A DNA stretch of 64,000 bases, taken from contig NZ_PVBN01000012.1 of the NCBI RefSeq assembly GCF_002968635.1, forward strand, positions 1-64,000, in the 5' to 3' direction. The stretch comes from Neorhizobium alkalisoli (lineage in GTDB: Bacteria > Pseudomonadota > Alphaproteobacteria > Rhizobiales > Rhizobiaceae). Below, piece after piece: positions 18,390 to 26,632 of this stretch (positions within the stretch are counted from its first letter, which is position 1; each line of letters opens with the position of its first letter). Under the pieces are notes generated by a model, which had not been told where the DNA came from, made no database searches, and worked only from the letters and a program-made list of their open reading frames with translations. A program made the translations under genes and the position numbers.

Positions 18390-19247
18390 TTATTGGCGCG
18401 GCGCGCACCCTTCCACGCCCGGGGCGCACCGCAGACTATCACCGCTCGGTTCCGGCGGCGGAGGAGGTCGCCGGTCCTCACCCCGATTGAAACGTGGAGT
18501 GAGTGAGCGGTCGTCGTCCTGATCCACCCGAGGCGGCGGCGGGCGCCTTGGCTCGTCCCGGTCGATGCGCGGCGGCGGGCGTCTCGGTTCGTCCCGGTCG
18601 ACCCGCGGCGGCGGGCGCCGGGGTTCGTCGCGGTCTACGCGTGGCGGGCGGCGATCGTCGCGGTCGCGATCCCAGTTGTCACGGTCGCGGTCCCAGCGCG
18701 GCGGACGGCGGTCATCTCTGTCCCAACGCGGCGGATCCCGATCCCAGCGGCGAGGGTCACGGTCCCAACGGGGAGGATCGCGGTCACGGTCGCGGTCCCA
18801 GCGCGGCGGCGGAGGCGGGGACGGACGGTCATACGGGTCCCAGGTATAGCGCCGCCAGCGATTGCGATCGCGGTAGAAGTCGCGGTCGCGATAATAACGG
18901 CCCCAATAGGTATCGACGTCGAAGGTTATGGTCGGGATGCCGAGCGGACGATAATATTGCGGTCCGACATACACCCGGTTGGAGCGGTAGCTGGCCTGGA
19001 CATAGGTGCCGGAAACCCAGCCGCGGCCGCCGTAGAACGACACGTCGCACCAGTTCACGTTGCTGAGGCAGCCGTTGATGGTAACCGATTCCCCGGCAGG
19101 GATGACGGTTACGGCCGGATAGCCGGTGCTCGGCCCGGATCGCATGTTCACATTTGCGGTGGCAAATCCGCGCACTGCCGCTTCCGCCAGCGTCGGCGCC
19201 GCAAACATGGCGCAGAGTGCTGCAACGGATATTAGAATTTTCTTCAC
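18390..19247 (-). CDS. Secreted SH3-domain protein with Arg/Asp/Pro repeat tail
   Basis: A 285-residue exported protein. The start is GTG 19247, 6 bases after a perfect AGGAGG, followed by a clean signal peptide (KKILISVAALCAMFAAPTLAEA). Residues about 25-85 form a bacterial SH3 (YraI-like) domain: TANVNMRSGPSTGYPAV and GWVSGTYVQ. The C-terminal half is low complexity: WDRD units, then a 12-residue unit repeated three times (RVDRDEPRRPPP) and a short Cys-containing end. SH3 domains of this kind often bind cell-wall peptides, so an envelope location is likely; the role of the tail is unknown. Confidence 0.82.
   Translation of the reverse strand: MKKILISVAALCAMFAAPTLAEAAVRGFATANVNMRSGPSTGYPAVTVIPAGESVTINGCLSNVNWCDVSFYGGRGWVSGTYVQASYRSNRVYVGPQYYRPLGIPTITFDVDTYWGRYYRDRDFYRDRNRWRRYTWDPYDRPSPPPPPRWDRDRDRDPPRWDRDPRRWDRDPPRWDRDDRRPPRWDRDRDNWDRDRDDRRPPRVDRDEPRRPPPRVDRDEPRRPPPRIDRDEPRRPPPPRVDQDDDRSLTPRFNRGEDRRPPPPPEPSGDSLRCAPGVEGCAPRQ
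18534..18641 (-). repeat. 36-bp tandem repeats inside the SH3-protein gene
   Basis: Three near-identical 36-base units (18606-18641, 18570-18605 and about 18534-18569) encode the 12-residue unit RVDRDEPRRPPP, with one conservative V-to-I change. Shorter WDRD-coding repeats continue to about 18820. Such repeats can vary in number between strains by slippage. Confidence 0.75.
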
Positions 19248-19385
19248 GGGCTTCCTCCTGAGAAACCTATTTTTCGCCGGATCAACGATCTGCCGGACGG
19301 ATTGTCTCGTCACGTTAATGTACGAGACGTGGCCATTGTTCCCGCGCGCCTCTGAACGGCGCATGAATGATCTAGTTTGGTATTG

Positions 19386-20447
19386 TTAAGCTTTTATCTT
19401 CGCCGGCGCCGTCGATTGCCGCTCGACGATATGGCAGGCGAGCTCCACCCGCCGCACGGGGCTCGCGAAGCCGGAAAGCGCGTCGCGCAACAGATCCAGA
19501 GCCACGCCGCCGAGTTCCCGCATCGGGATGTGCATGGTCGTCAGCGGCGGGTTCAGGAAAGCCGCCTGCGGCAGGTCGTCCATCCCCATGACGGAAACAT
19601 CCTGCGGCACCGAATAGCCCATCTGCTGCACCCCCATCATCGCACCGACCGCGAGACTGTCGCCGGCGGCGAGGACCGCCGTGAAGTCGAGGCCTCCGCT
19701 ACGCAAGCGTTCGCTCACGGCCTGCGCCGCCAGGTCCGGCAGCCAGTCGTCGACGGGCATCACTAGATCGTCGGACCACGGCAGGCCGTGCTGCAGGAAC
19801 GCGTCATGCCAGCCTTCCCGCCGCCGTTCTATGGTGCGCCGCCCGGGACGCATGAGGAAAAGGATACGCCTGTGCCCCAGGCGGATCAGATAATCCGTCG
19901 CCACATGCGCCGCCGATCGGTTGCACGGGGTGACGCTCGAGAGCCACATATAGGGGTCGTCGCCGTTGATGAGCACGACCGGCTTGCCGAAGCCGCGGGT
20001 GGCGGCCAGCATTCCCTCGTCGTCGACCGTCAAGAACAGCAGGCCGGCGACGTCAGGATCGGCGCGGGCTTCCTCCAGCACCACCTTCTCTTCCGCCTGA
20101 TCGGCAACCGCGCGGGTCACGATATCGAGGCCGAGCGCCTGGGCCCGGTCCCTGAGCCCCTCGAGTACGTAAAGCGTGAACTGGTTGCGGACATAATCGA
20201 TCATCGCCGCGCTCGACGCGGCAAGGATCACCTTTTTCCCCGCAACAGGCGTCGGTATCGTGTAATTCGCGTCCTTGGCGGCCTCCAGGATACGTTCGCG
20301 CACATCCGCCCGCACGCCCTTTTCCCCGGCCAGAGCCCTTGAAACCGTGCTCAGCGACACGCCGACCTTTTCGGCTATGTCCTCCAGCCGCACCCTTCTG
20401 CTCTTCTTGCCGCGCTTTCCCGCTTTGGGCTTGACCGTCATGACCAT
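19386..20447 (-). CDS. LacI family transcriptional regulator
   Basis: A 353-residue sugar-responsive repressor. After a basic N-terminal tail, the LacI helix-turn-helix is at about residues 20-45 (VRLEDIAEKVGVSLSTVSRALAG), then the hinge and a periplasmic-binding-protein-like ligand domain to the end. Start ATG 20447 (or 20441) follows GGAGGAG. It is divergent from the GH105-kduI-transport operon with 140 bases between the start codons, where two palindromes fit LacI operators. It probably represses this operon until a uronate intermediate binds. Confidence 0.9.
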   Translation of the reverse strand: MVMTVKPKAGKRGKKSRRVRLEDIAEKVGVSLSTVSRALAGEKGVRADVRERILEAAKDANYTIPTPVAGKKVILAASSAAMIDYVRNQFTLYVLEGLRDRAQALGLDIVTRAVADQAEEKVVLEEARADPDVAGLLFLTVDDEGMLAATRGFGKPVVLINGDDPYMWLSSVTPCNRSAAHVATDYLIRLGHRRILFLMRPGRRTIERRREGWHDAFLQHGLPWSDDLVMPVDDWLPDLAAQAVSERLRSGGLDFTAVLAAGDSLAVGAMMGVQQMGYSVPQDVSVMGMDDLPQAAFLNPPLTTMHIPMRELGGVALDLLRDALSGFASPVRRVELACHIVERQSTAPAKIKA

Positions 20448-20459
20448 TCTCCTCCGTCC

Positions 20460-20506
20460 TTTGCAAACTGCAAAAAATTTTCAGATTGCGCAATCAATTT
20501 TCAGAT
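20460..20506. promoter_or_regulatory. Candidate LacI operators and direct repeats in the uronate operon promoter
   Basis: Two palindromes are visible: TTTGCA-AAC-TGCAAA (20460-20474) and the perfect 12-mer GATTGCGCAATC (20484-20495), which has the central CG typical of LacI-family operators. Around the second, AATTTTCAGAT occurs twice as a direct repeat exactly 20 bases apart (20476-20486 and 20496-20506), placing the copies on nearly the same face of the helix. The sites sit just upstream of lacI and 80-130 bases before the GH105 start. Confidence 0.55.
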
Positions 20507-20587
20507 GTTTTCATAAGATCACCGCTCGGGAGAAGCGGACCTGGAATGTGCGCGCCACCGAAGGCGCTGCAATGGGAGGAATGACTG

Positions 20588-21688
20588 ATGGGCCTTTCAG
20601 CCCGGGACATCCGTGAAAAGCTTGATCGCCTTGTGGCCGGTTTCACCGGCCTTCGCCATGAGGGCCGCTTTCACGAACCCAATCTCGACGGCACCGCCGG
20701 CGACTACATCTCCTTCGACAGCTGGGAATGGCCGCAAGGCGTCGGCCTCTATGGTCTCATCCGGCTCTGGCTGTTCACCGGCCGCGACGACTTGAAGACG
20801 CTCATCGAGAACTGGTATTCCAAGCAGATCGAGGCAGGCCTGCCGTCGCTCAACGTCAACACGACGGCGCCCATGCTCGGCCTGTCGGTCCTTTGGCGCG
20901 AAACGAAAGATCCCCGCTGGCAGCCGGTGCTGGATGCCTGGGCAAACCGCGTCATGACGGAGATGGGCCGCACCGAGGAAGGTGCCTTCGAGCATCACGT
21001 CTCCGACAAGGTCAACGACGACGAACTCTGGGACGACACGCTTTACATGGTCGCCCTCTTCCTCGCCTCCTATGGCCAGGCGAGCGGCCGGACCGAACTT
21101 GTCGATGAAGCTGCAAGGCAGTTCCTCGTCCACACCCGCTATCTCGCCGATCGCAAGTCCGGCCTCTGGTTCCACGGCTGGACCTTCGAAGGCCATCATA
21201 ATTTCGCTGAGGCCCGCTGGGCGCGCGGTAATGCCTGGATCACCGCCGGCATGCTGGATCTCTTCGACCTCGCGGACATGGCAAAGCCGGTAAAGGACTA
21301 CCTGCTCGGCGTTTTGGTCGCGCAGGTCAACGCGCTCCTGCCGCTGCAGACCGCTTCGGGCGCTTGGCGCACCCTCTTGGACGATCCTTCGTCCTACGAG
21401 GAAATCTCCGCGACCGCCGGTTTCGGCTACGGCCTCCTGAAAGGTTACCGCCTCGGCCTCGGAACGCCCGAGTGGCGGGCCGCCGGCTTGAAAGCCGTCG
21501 ACGCGGTCCTCGCCAATATCGACGACACGGGTACCGTGCTCAACGTCTCCTACGGCACGCGCATGGGCCATGACCTGCAATTCTACAAGGACATCCCGAT
21601 CCAGCCGACGGGTTACGGCCAGGCGCTGGCGATCCTCTGCCTCTCCGAGGCTCTTCGCCATGTGGAAGCGGGAGAACAGGCGGCATGA
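20588..21688 (+). CDS. Unsaturated uronyl hydrolase (glycoside hydrolase family 88/105)
   Basis: A 366-residue cytoplasmic enzyme that removes the 4,5-unsaturated uronic acid from the non-reducing end of oligosaccharides made by polysaccharide lyases, releasing 5-keto-4-deoxyuronate after ring opening. Seen: the (alpha/alpha)6 barrel pattern, DDTLYM with D149/D150 near the usual catalytic Asp, and HNFAEARWARGNAW. There is no signal peptide, so it acts on imported sugar. It matches the YteR/GH105 (unsaturated rhamnogalacturonyl) group best. GGGAGGA lies 6 bases before the ATG. Its stop overlaps the kduI start by four bases. Confidence 0.85.
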   Translation: MGLSARDIREKLDRLVAGFTGLRHEGRFHEPNLDGTAGDYISFDSWEWPQGVGLYGLIRLWLFTGRDDLKTLIENWYSKQIEAGLPSLNVNTTAPMLGLSVLWRETKDPRWQPVLDAWANRVMTEMGRTEEGAFEHHVSDKVNDDELWDDTLYMVALFLASYGQASGRTELVDEAARQFLVHTRYLADRKSGLWFHGWTFEGHHNFAEARWARGNAWITAGMLDLFDLADMAKPVKDYLLGVLVAQVNALLPLQTASGAWRTLLDDPSSYEEISATAGFGYGLLKGYRLGLGTPEWRAAGLKAVDAVLANIDDTGTVLNVSYGTRMGHDLQFYKDIPIQPTGYGQALAILCLSEALRHVEAGEQAA

Positions 21689-22521
21689 CGATGAAAATTC
21701 TCTACGGGGCCGGCCCGAACGACATCAAGACCTATGATACGGCGCGGCTGCGGGCCGAATTCCTGATGGAAGACCTTTTCCAGGAAGACAAGGTCAGCTT
21801 CACCTATACCCATGTCGACCGCCTGATCCTCGGCGGCGCGGTACCGGTATCGAGCACGCTGACATTTGGCTCCGGCGCGGATATCGGAACCCCCTATCTC
21901 CTTTCCGCCCGCGAAATGGGCGTCGCCAATCTCGGCGGCACGGGCGTCGTCTCGGTCGATGGCAAGAGCTTCACGCTCGAAAACCGCGACGTGCTTTATA
22001 TCGGCCGCGGTGCGCAGCAGATTTCGGTTGCCAGCGCCTCCGCGGACAAGCCTGCCCGTTTTTACATGAACTCGGTGCCGGCAGGTGCCGATATCCCGCA
22101 CCGCCTCATCAAGCGGGCAGAATCCAAGATGCTGACTTTCGGCGATCCCAAGCGCGCTAATCTGCGGAACCTCAGGATGTATATCCATCCGGAAGTCACG
22201 CCGTCCTGCTTGCTTTTGCTTGGAATCACCGACCTTGCCGAAGGCAGCGTCTGGAACACCATGCCGCCCCATCTCCATGAGCGGCGGATGGAAGCCTATT
22301 GCTATTTCGATCTGCCGCCCGAAGAGCGGGTCGTCCACCTCATGGGCCGCCCGGAAGAAACGCGCCACCTCCTCGTCAAGAACCTCGACGCGGTGCTTTC
22401 TCCGGCATGGTCGATCCACATGGGTGCCGGAACCGGCCCTTACGCCTTCGTCTGGGGCATGACCGGCGAAAACCAGGAATACAACGACGTGGCCCCCGTG
22501 GCCCTCAGCGAACTCAGATAA
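21685..22521 (+). CDS. kduI: 5-keto-4-deoxyuronate isomerase
   Basis: A 278-residue zinc cupin enzyme that converts 5-keto-4-deoxyuronate to 2,5-diketo-3-deoxygluconate in pectin and uronate breakdown. The metal ligands are all present: H196, H198 and E203 in PPHLHERRME, and H245 in WSIHMG. The numbering is the same as I recall for the E. coli enzyme. The start overlaps the GH105 stop (ATGA), so the two are coupled. The next enzymes of the pathway (KduD, KdgK, KdgA) are not in the window. Confidence 0.93.
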   Translation: MTMKILYGAGPNDIKTYDTARLRAEFLMEDLFQEDKVSFTYTHVDRLILGGAVPVSSTLTFGSGADIGTPYLLSAREMGVANLGGTGVVSVDGKSFTLENRDVLYIGRGAQQISVASASADKPARFYMNSVPAGADIPHRLIKRAESKMLTFGDPKRANLRNLRMYIHPEVTPSCLLLLGITDLAEGSVWNTMPPHLHERRMEAYCYFDLPPEERVVHLMGRPEETRHLLVKNLDAVLSPAWSIHMGAGTGPYAFVWGMTGENQEYNDVAPVALSELR

Positions 22522-22534
22522 TTGCAGGCCCGAT

Positions 22535-25018
22535 ATGAATCCTGAAGCGAACTGGATGCGAAAAACCTTGAAGCCGGGCGAAGCCGTCCGCTACTGGCAG
22601 CTTGGCCGCACGGCGCAGGAACGGTTCGACGTGCCCGACGCCCCGATGAAGGGCGAGATGGATCCCTTCTTCTTCCTGACCAAGGTGAAGAACTTCATCC
22701 CCCACGAATATCCATGCCGCACCATCTTTGCAGAAACCTACCGCGGCAAGCGGCCGGACGTGCGCGGCGAGTTCGAGGCCGCCCGCTGGTGGCTGCCCTT
22801 CGGTTCGCCACGTCTCGATCTTTCCGGTTTCTGGTTCCGCCCGACCCGGCTCGCCACCTGGACCCGCACCTATATCGAGGCGGAAACCGCCGGTACGGCG
22901 AAGATCCGGCTCGGCACCTGCGGCGGCGCGGTCCTCTGGCTGAACGACCAGGAAATCGGCTGGATGGCGCCCTATAGCCGCAATCTGGAAGCCAAGCAGG
23001 AATTCGAGCTGCCGCTGAAAGCCGGTCTCAACGAGATCACCCTCTTCTTTGACGATCTCGCCGAACGCGACGCCCGCTATTTCTATCAGTTCGATTATCT
23101 GTCCGGTCCGGCGGCCAGCGTCGCCTTGCCCGTGCCCGTCGCGGGCCACGTCGCCGAGAGCCTTGAAGCGGCGCTCGACGGCATGCATCTCGACCGCCCG
23201 CACTATTTCGGCGGCGACATCACCCTTCTGTTCGCGGAAGCGCTGCCGGTCGAGGTCAAAGTCAATGTCGCGGTCGAAGGCGATTTCATGTCGCGCGAGC
23301 GTTTTGACTTCGACTTCGTGCTACCGGCCGGCGCCAAGAGCCTCAATGTCGGCCCATCCGAAAAGGCGCCTGCCGATTTCCGTCACCTGCGCGTCACGCT
23401 TGATGCCGGCGGCTTCGTCGCCTCCCGTTCGCTCGGTGTCGAGATCTGCCATGCCGAGCGGCAGGGCAAGGCGGCAGCGACGCTGACGGAACGTATCGCC
23501 GAGACGCTCGCGGAAGTATCCGAATATTCCGAGCGGGACACGGTTCGCGCCTTCGCCCGTCTCGCAAGCGGCCGCGCCGGCGAAGATACGGATGCGATGA
23601 TCGAGGAAATCCTGCCGTCGATCGAGGATTGCCACGATTGCGCGGATTTCTCCCTCGTACCCCTCATCTGGTCGCGCACGGCCTGGGGCGGCGATATCAA
23701 TGAAAAAACCCGTGCCCGTATCGATGCGGCGATCCTCAACTATCGCTTCTGGATGGACGAGCCGGGCAATGACGTTCAGTGGTATTTCTCCGAAAACCAC
23801 GCCCTGCTTTTCCATACCTCCGCCTATCTTGCCGGTCATCTCCTCCCAGAGGCCACCTTCGTCCGTTCCGGCCGTAAAGGTTCGGAGCAGGCGAAGGTGG
23901 GCGCGGAGCGCGTGCGTGCCTGGCTCGATCACTTCGAGCATTGGGAAATGGCGGAATTCAACTCCGCTCCTTACTTCCCGATCGATCTCAAGGGTCTGAC
24001 GGCGCTCGCGGCGCTGTCGCCGGACAAGGATATCGCCGACCGCGCCAAGGCCGGCATCGTGCGGCTGTGCGAAGTCATCGCCCGTTCGGCCCATCACGGC
24101 ATGGTCACCGCGGCTCAGGGCCGTTCCTACGAGCATACGCTCTGCGCCGGCCGCTCGCTGGAGCTTTCCGCCGTTGCCCGTCTGCTCTGGGGCAAGGGCT
24201 GGTATGGCCGCCGCGTGCATTGCCTGCCGCAGATGGCCGTCTGCCTGCGCGACCACGGTCTGGAAGTGCCCGCGTCCTTTGCGGCGATCGCCGATCATCG
24301 CGACGAAAAGCATCAGGAATGGCGCTTTGCCCAGGGCGAGAACTCCTTCGCTGCGCTCTATCACTACAAGGGCGAGCATTTCGCCATGGGCTCGACCGTC
24401 CATTACCGTTGGGACGAATGGGGTTATCAGGAAACCGTCCTGCACCTCAGAATCGGCGAAAAGCCCGAGGCGGCGATCTGGATCAACCATCCGGGCGAAA
24501 CCATCCAGTTCGGCTACGGCCGGCCGTCCTATTGGGGCGGTTGCGGCACCATTCCCCGCGTGCAGCAGTATCGCGGCCTCGCGGTCCTCGAATTCACCAC
24601 CTACGAGGAACAGCCGGATTTCACCCACGCCTGGTTCCCGAAGGCCGAATTCGACGAAACCAGCGTTTCCGGCACTCTGGCGCTCGCCCGCTCCGATAAG
24701 GGCGCTGTCCTTTTGCGGGCCGGTTCCGATCTCGTGCCGACGACCGAAGGCCCGTCAGCCGGCACCGAACTGCGTCAATACGGCCAGAAGACCCGCTGGA
24801 TCGTCCGCGTCTGCGAGGCCGGCGATCTGGCCTCCGTCGAAAGCCGCTTCGGCGCGCTTGCCGCGACGCGAGAACCCGATGGCACCTTCGTTGTCGAAGA
24901 CCCGGAATATGGTAGCGTGCGCTTCAAGCCCGACGGCAGCGTGGAAGCCGAAGGCCGCGTGATCGCGCGGGCAGACTATACGGTCAAGGGCGAGGCAAGT
25001 CTGCTGAACCCGAGTTGA
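22535..25018 (+). CDS. Large uncharacterised protein of the uronate operon, possible carbohydrate-active enzyme
   Basis: I do not recognise this 827-residue protein as a named family. There is no signal peptide, so it is cytoplasmic. Residues about 90-190 look like a jelly-roll sugar-binding domain (TYIEAETAGTAKIRLG, GGAVLWLNDQEIGW, LPLKAGLNEITLFFDD). Residues about 320-640 are helical and probably form an (alpha/alpha) barrel, and the last 180 residues are beta-rich. Conserved-looking polar clusters that could be catalytic are WYFSENHALLFH (E420, N421, H422), EFNSAPY (474-480) and GRSYEH (530-534). The position between kduI and an oligosaccharide importer suggests a hydrolase or lyase acting on the imported uronic oligosaccharide. 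The fold resembles heparinase II/III-type or GH78-like layouts, but the motifs do not match either. Confidence 0.7.
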   Translation: MNPEANWMRKTLKPGEAVRYWQLGRTAQERFDVPDAPMKGEMDPFFFLTKVKNFIPHEYPCRTIFAETYRGKRPDVRGEFEAARWWLPFGSPRLDLSGFWFRPTRLATWTRTYIEAETAGTAKIRLGTCGGAVLWLNDQEIGWMAPYSRNLEAKQEFELPLKAGLNEITLFFDDLAERDARYFYQFDYLSGPAASVALPVPVAGHVAESLEAALDGMHLDRPHYFGGDITLLFAEALPVEVKVNVAVEGDFMSRERFDFDFVLPAGAKSLNVGPSEKAPADFRHLRVTLDAGGFVASRSLGVEICHAERQGKAAATLTERIAETLAEVSEYSERDTVRAFARLASGRAGEDTDAMIEEILPSIEDCHDCADFSLVPLIWSRTAWGGDINEKTRARIDAAILNYRFWMDEPGNDVQWYFSENHALLFHTSAYLAGHLLPEATFVRSGRKGSEQAKVGAERVRAWLDHFEHWEMAEFNSAPYFPIDLKGLTALAALSPDKDIADRAKAGIVRLCEVIARSAHHGMVTAAQGRSYEHTLCAGRSLELSAVARLLWGKGWYGRRVHCLPQMAVCLRDHGLEVPASFAAIADHRDEKHQEWRFAQGENSFAALYHYKGEHFAMGSTVHYRWDEWGYQETVLHLRIGEKPEAAIWINHPGETIQFGYGRPSYWGGCGTIPRVQQYRGLAVLEFTTYEEQPDFTHAWFPKAEFDETSVSGTLALARSDKGAVLLRAGSDLVPTTEGPSAGTELRQYGQKTRWIVRVCEAGDLASVESRFGALAATREPDGTFVVEDPEYGSVRFKPDGSVEAEGRVIARADYTVKGEASLLNPS

Positions 25019-25062
25019 GAAGAAACCGGACGGGAGGAGGCCCCGTCCATAAAGAGGAGGAA

Positions 25063-26337
25063 ATGAACATGAAAATGAAATCGATTCTGGCGGGCGCAAC
25101 GCTCGCCCTTCTGATGTCGACGGCGGCGCACGCCGGCGACGTTCGCATCATGTGGTATTCGGATGGCGTCGAAGGCGAAGTCATGAAGGACCTCGTCGGC
25201 CGCTTCATGAAGGAAAACCCCGGCATCAACGTCATCCTCGACAACGTGTCCTACGGCGTCGTCAGGGAACAGCTGCCGGTGCAGCTCGAAGCCGGCAACG
25301 GGCCTGATATCGCGCGCGTCGCCCAGATCAAGGACAATGCCAGACACTGGCTCGACCTGCGTCCGCTGGTGAAGGACCCCAAATACTGGGACGACAATTT
25401 CGGCGCCCAGGCAGACTGGATGCGCCCGGACGGTTCCAAGCAGATCTCCGGCTTCATGACGCAGATCACGCTGACCGGCGGCTTTGCCAACAAGACCCTT
25501 TTCGACCAGGCCGGCGTTGAAATCCCGGGCCCGAAGGCGACCTGGGAAGAATGGGCCGCCGCCGCCAAGAAGGTCAAGGAAAGCCAGCAGGTCCCGTTCG
25601 CCATGGCGATCGACCGTTCCGGCCACCGCATTACCGCTCCGCTGCTCTCCTACGGAGCGAATTACATCGGCAAGGACGGCAAGCCGGCCCCGCTCGACAA
25701 GGGTGCGAAGGATTTCCTGACCAAGTTCGTCGGCTGGAACCAGGACGGCTCCTTCTCCAAGGACGTCTGGGTCTCGGCCGCCGGCAATACCTACCGCGCC
25801 GCCGCCGAGGATTTCATCAACGGCCAGCTGCCCTTCTACTATTCCGGTTCCTGGCAGGTCGCCAACCTCGCAACCAAGATCGGCACGAATTTCGACTGGG
25901 TCGCGACCGGCAGCCCCTGCGGCCCGGTCACCTGCACCGGCATGCCGGGCGGTGCGGCTCTGGTGGCGATCAAGTACACCAAGAACCCGAAGGAAGTCGC
26001 GCAGTTCATGGATTGGTTCGCGCGGGAGGAAATCGTCAAGGAATTCTCCGAGCGCACTCTCTTCCTTCCCGGTCACAAGGCTGTCGTCGCCAAAGGTGGC
26101 CTGGACTTCAAGACGGATAATGCTCTTGCCAAAGCCGCTCTGACGAAGTTCGTGGACGCGTCCAAGACCACCTCGGAAACGGCGCTCAAACTGCCCGCTT
26201 GGCGCTGGTCCGACACGTTCTATGCCGCGATCGTCACCCGCGTCGGCCAGACGATTGCCGGCGAACTGAAGATCGACGACACCTTCGCGCGTATCGACGC
26301 CGATATCGCCCAGAAGGTCAAGGACGCCGGTCAGTGA
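25063..26337 (+). CDS. ABC transporter sugar-binding protein (family 1)
   Basis: A 424-residue periplasmic substrate-binding protein. It has a typical signal peptide (MKSILAGATLALLMSTAAHA) and then mature sequence with the solute-binding family 1 pattern (VEGEVMKDLVGRFMKENPGINV, GNGPDIARV, PGPKATWEEWAAAAKKV, FYYSGSWQV). The start at ATG 25063 follows GAGGAGG closely; ATG 25069 has better spacing. Presumably it captures the uronic oligosaccharide used by the upstream enzymes. A large palindromic repeat separates it from the permease genes, which may help to keep its mRNA more abundant than that of the permeases. Confidence 0.92.
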   Translation: MNMKMKSILAGATLALLMSTAAHAGDVRIMWYSDGVEGEVMKDLVGRFMKENPGINVILDNVSYGVVREQLPVQLEAGNGPDIARVAQIKDNARHWLDLRPLVKDPKYWDDNFGAQADWMRPDGSKQISGFMTQITLTGGFANKTLFDQAGVEIPGPKATWEEWAAAAKKVKESQQVPFAMAIDRSGHRITAPLLSYGANYIGKDGKPAPLDKGAKDFLTKFVGWNQDGSFSKDVWVSAAGNTYRAAAEDFINGQLPFYYSGSWQVANLATKIGTNFDWVATGSPCGPVTCTGMPGGAALVAIKYTKNPKEVAQFMDWFAREEIVKEFSERTLFLPGHKAVVAKGGLDFKTDNALAKAALTKFVDASKTTSETALKLPAWRWSDTFYAAIVTRVGQTIAGELKIDDTFARIDADIAQKVKDAGQ

Positions 26338-26396
26338 CCAACTGGCGGCGCATTGGCAGGAAAATGGTGCGAGCGAAAGCAGCGGTGCGCCAAGCC

Positions 26397-26537
26397 GATC
26401 TCCCCCCTTGTGGGGGAGATGCCCGGCAGGGCAGAGGGGGGTATGGCTTAGGCACATCGTCAGCCTCCCTGTTTGCCGCACCGCCGCTACCCCCCTCTAT
26501 CACCTTCGGTGACATCTCCCCCACAAGGGGGGAGATC
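26397..26537. repeat. Rhizobial palindromic mosaic repeat between binding-protein and permease genes
   Basis: Two large inverted arms: 26397-26442 and 26489-26537. Their outer 25 bases (starting GATCTCCCCCCTTGTGGGGG) are exact reverse complements of each other, and the inner AGAGGGGGGT blocks also match, while the middle of each arm differs. Each arm contains its own small palindrome (CTCCCCC..TTGT..GGGGGAG). This layout matches the abundant intergenic mosaic/RIME-type repeats known in Rhizobiaceae. In the transcript it would fold into a very stable stem that could protect the upstream mRNA or lower downstream expression. Confidence 0.8.
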
Positions 26538-26632
26538 ATCGGGAGTTTGCCGCGCCGCCTCTCATACTCAGATCCCATAGTCCCGACAGCATGCACGTCT
26601 GGAAGCGTAACCGTGGGAGGGAGTTCAATCCG

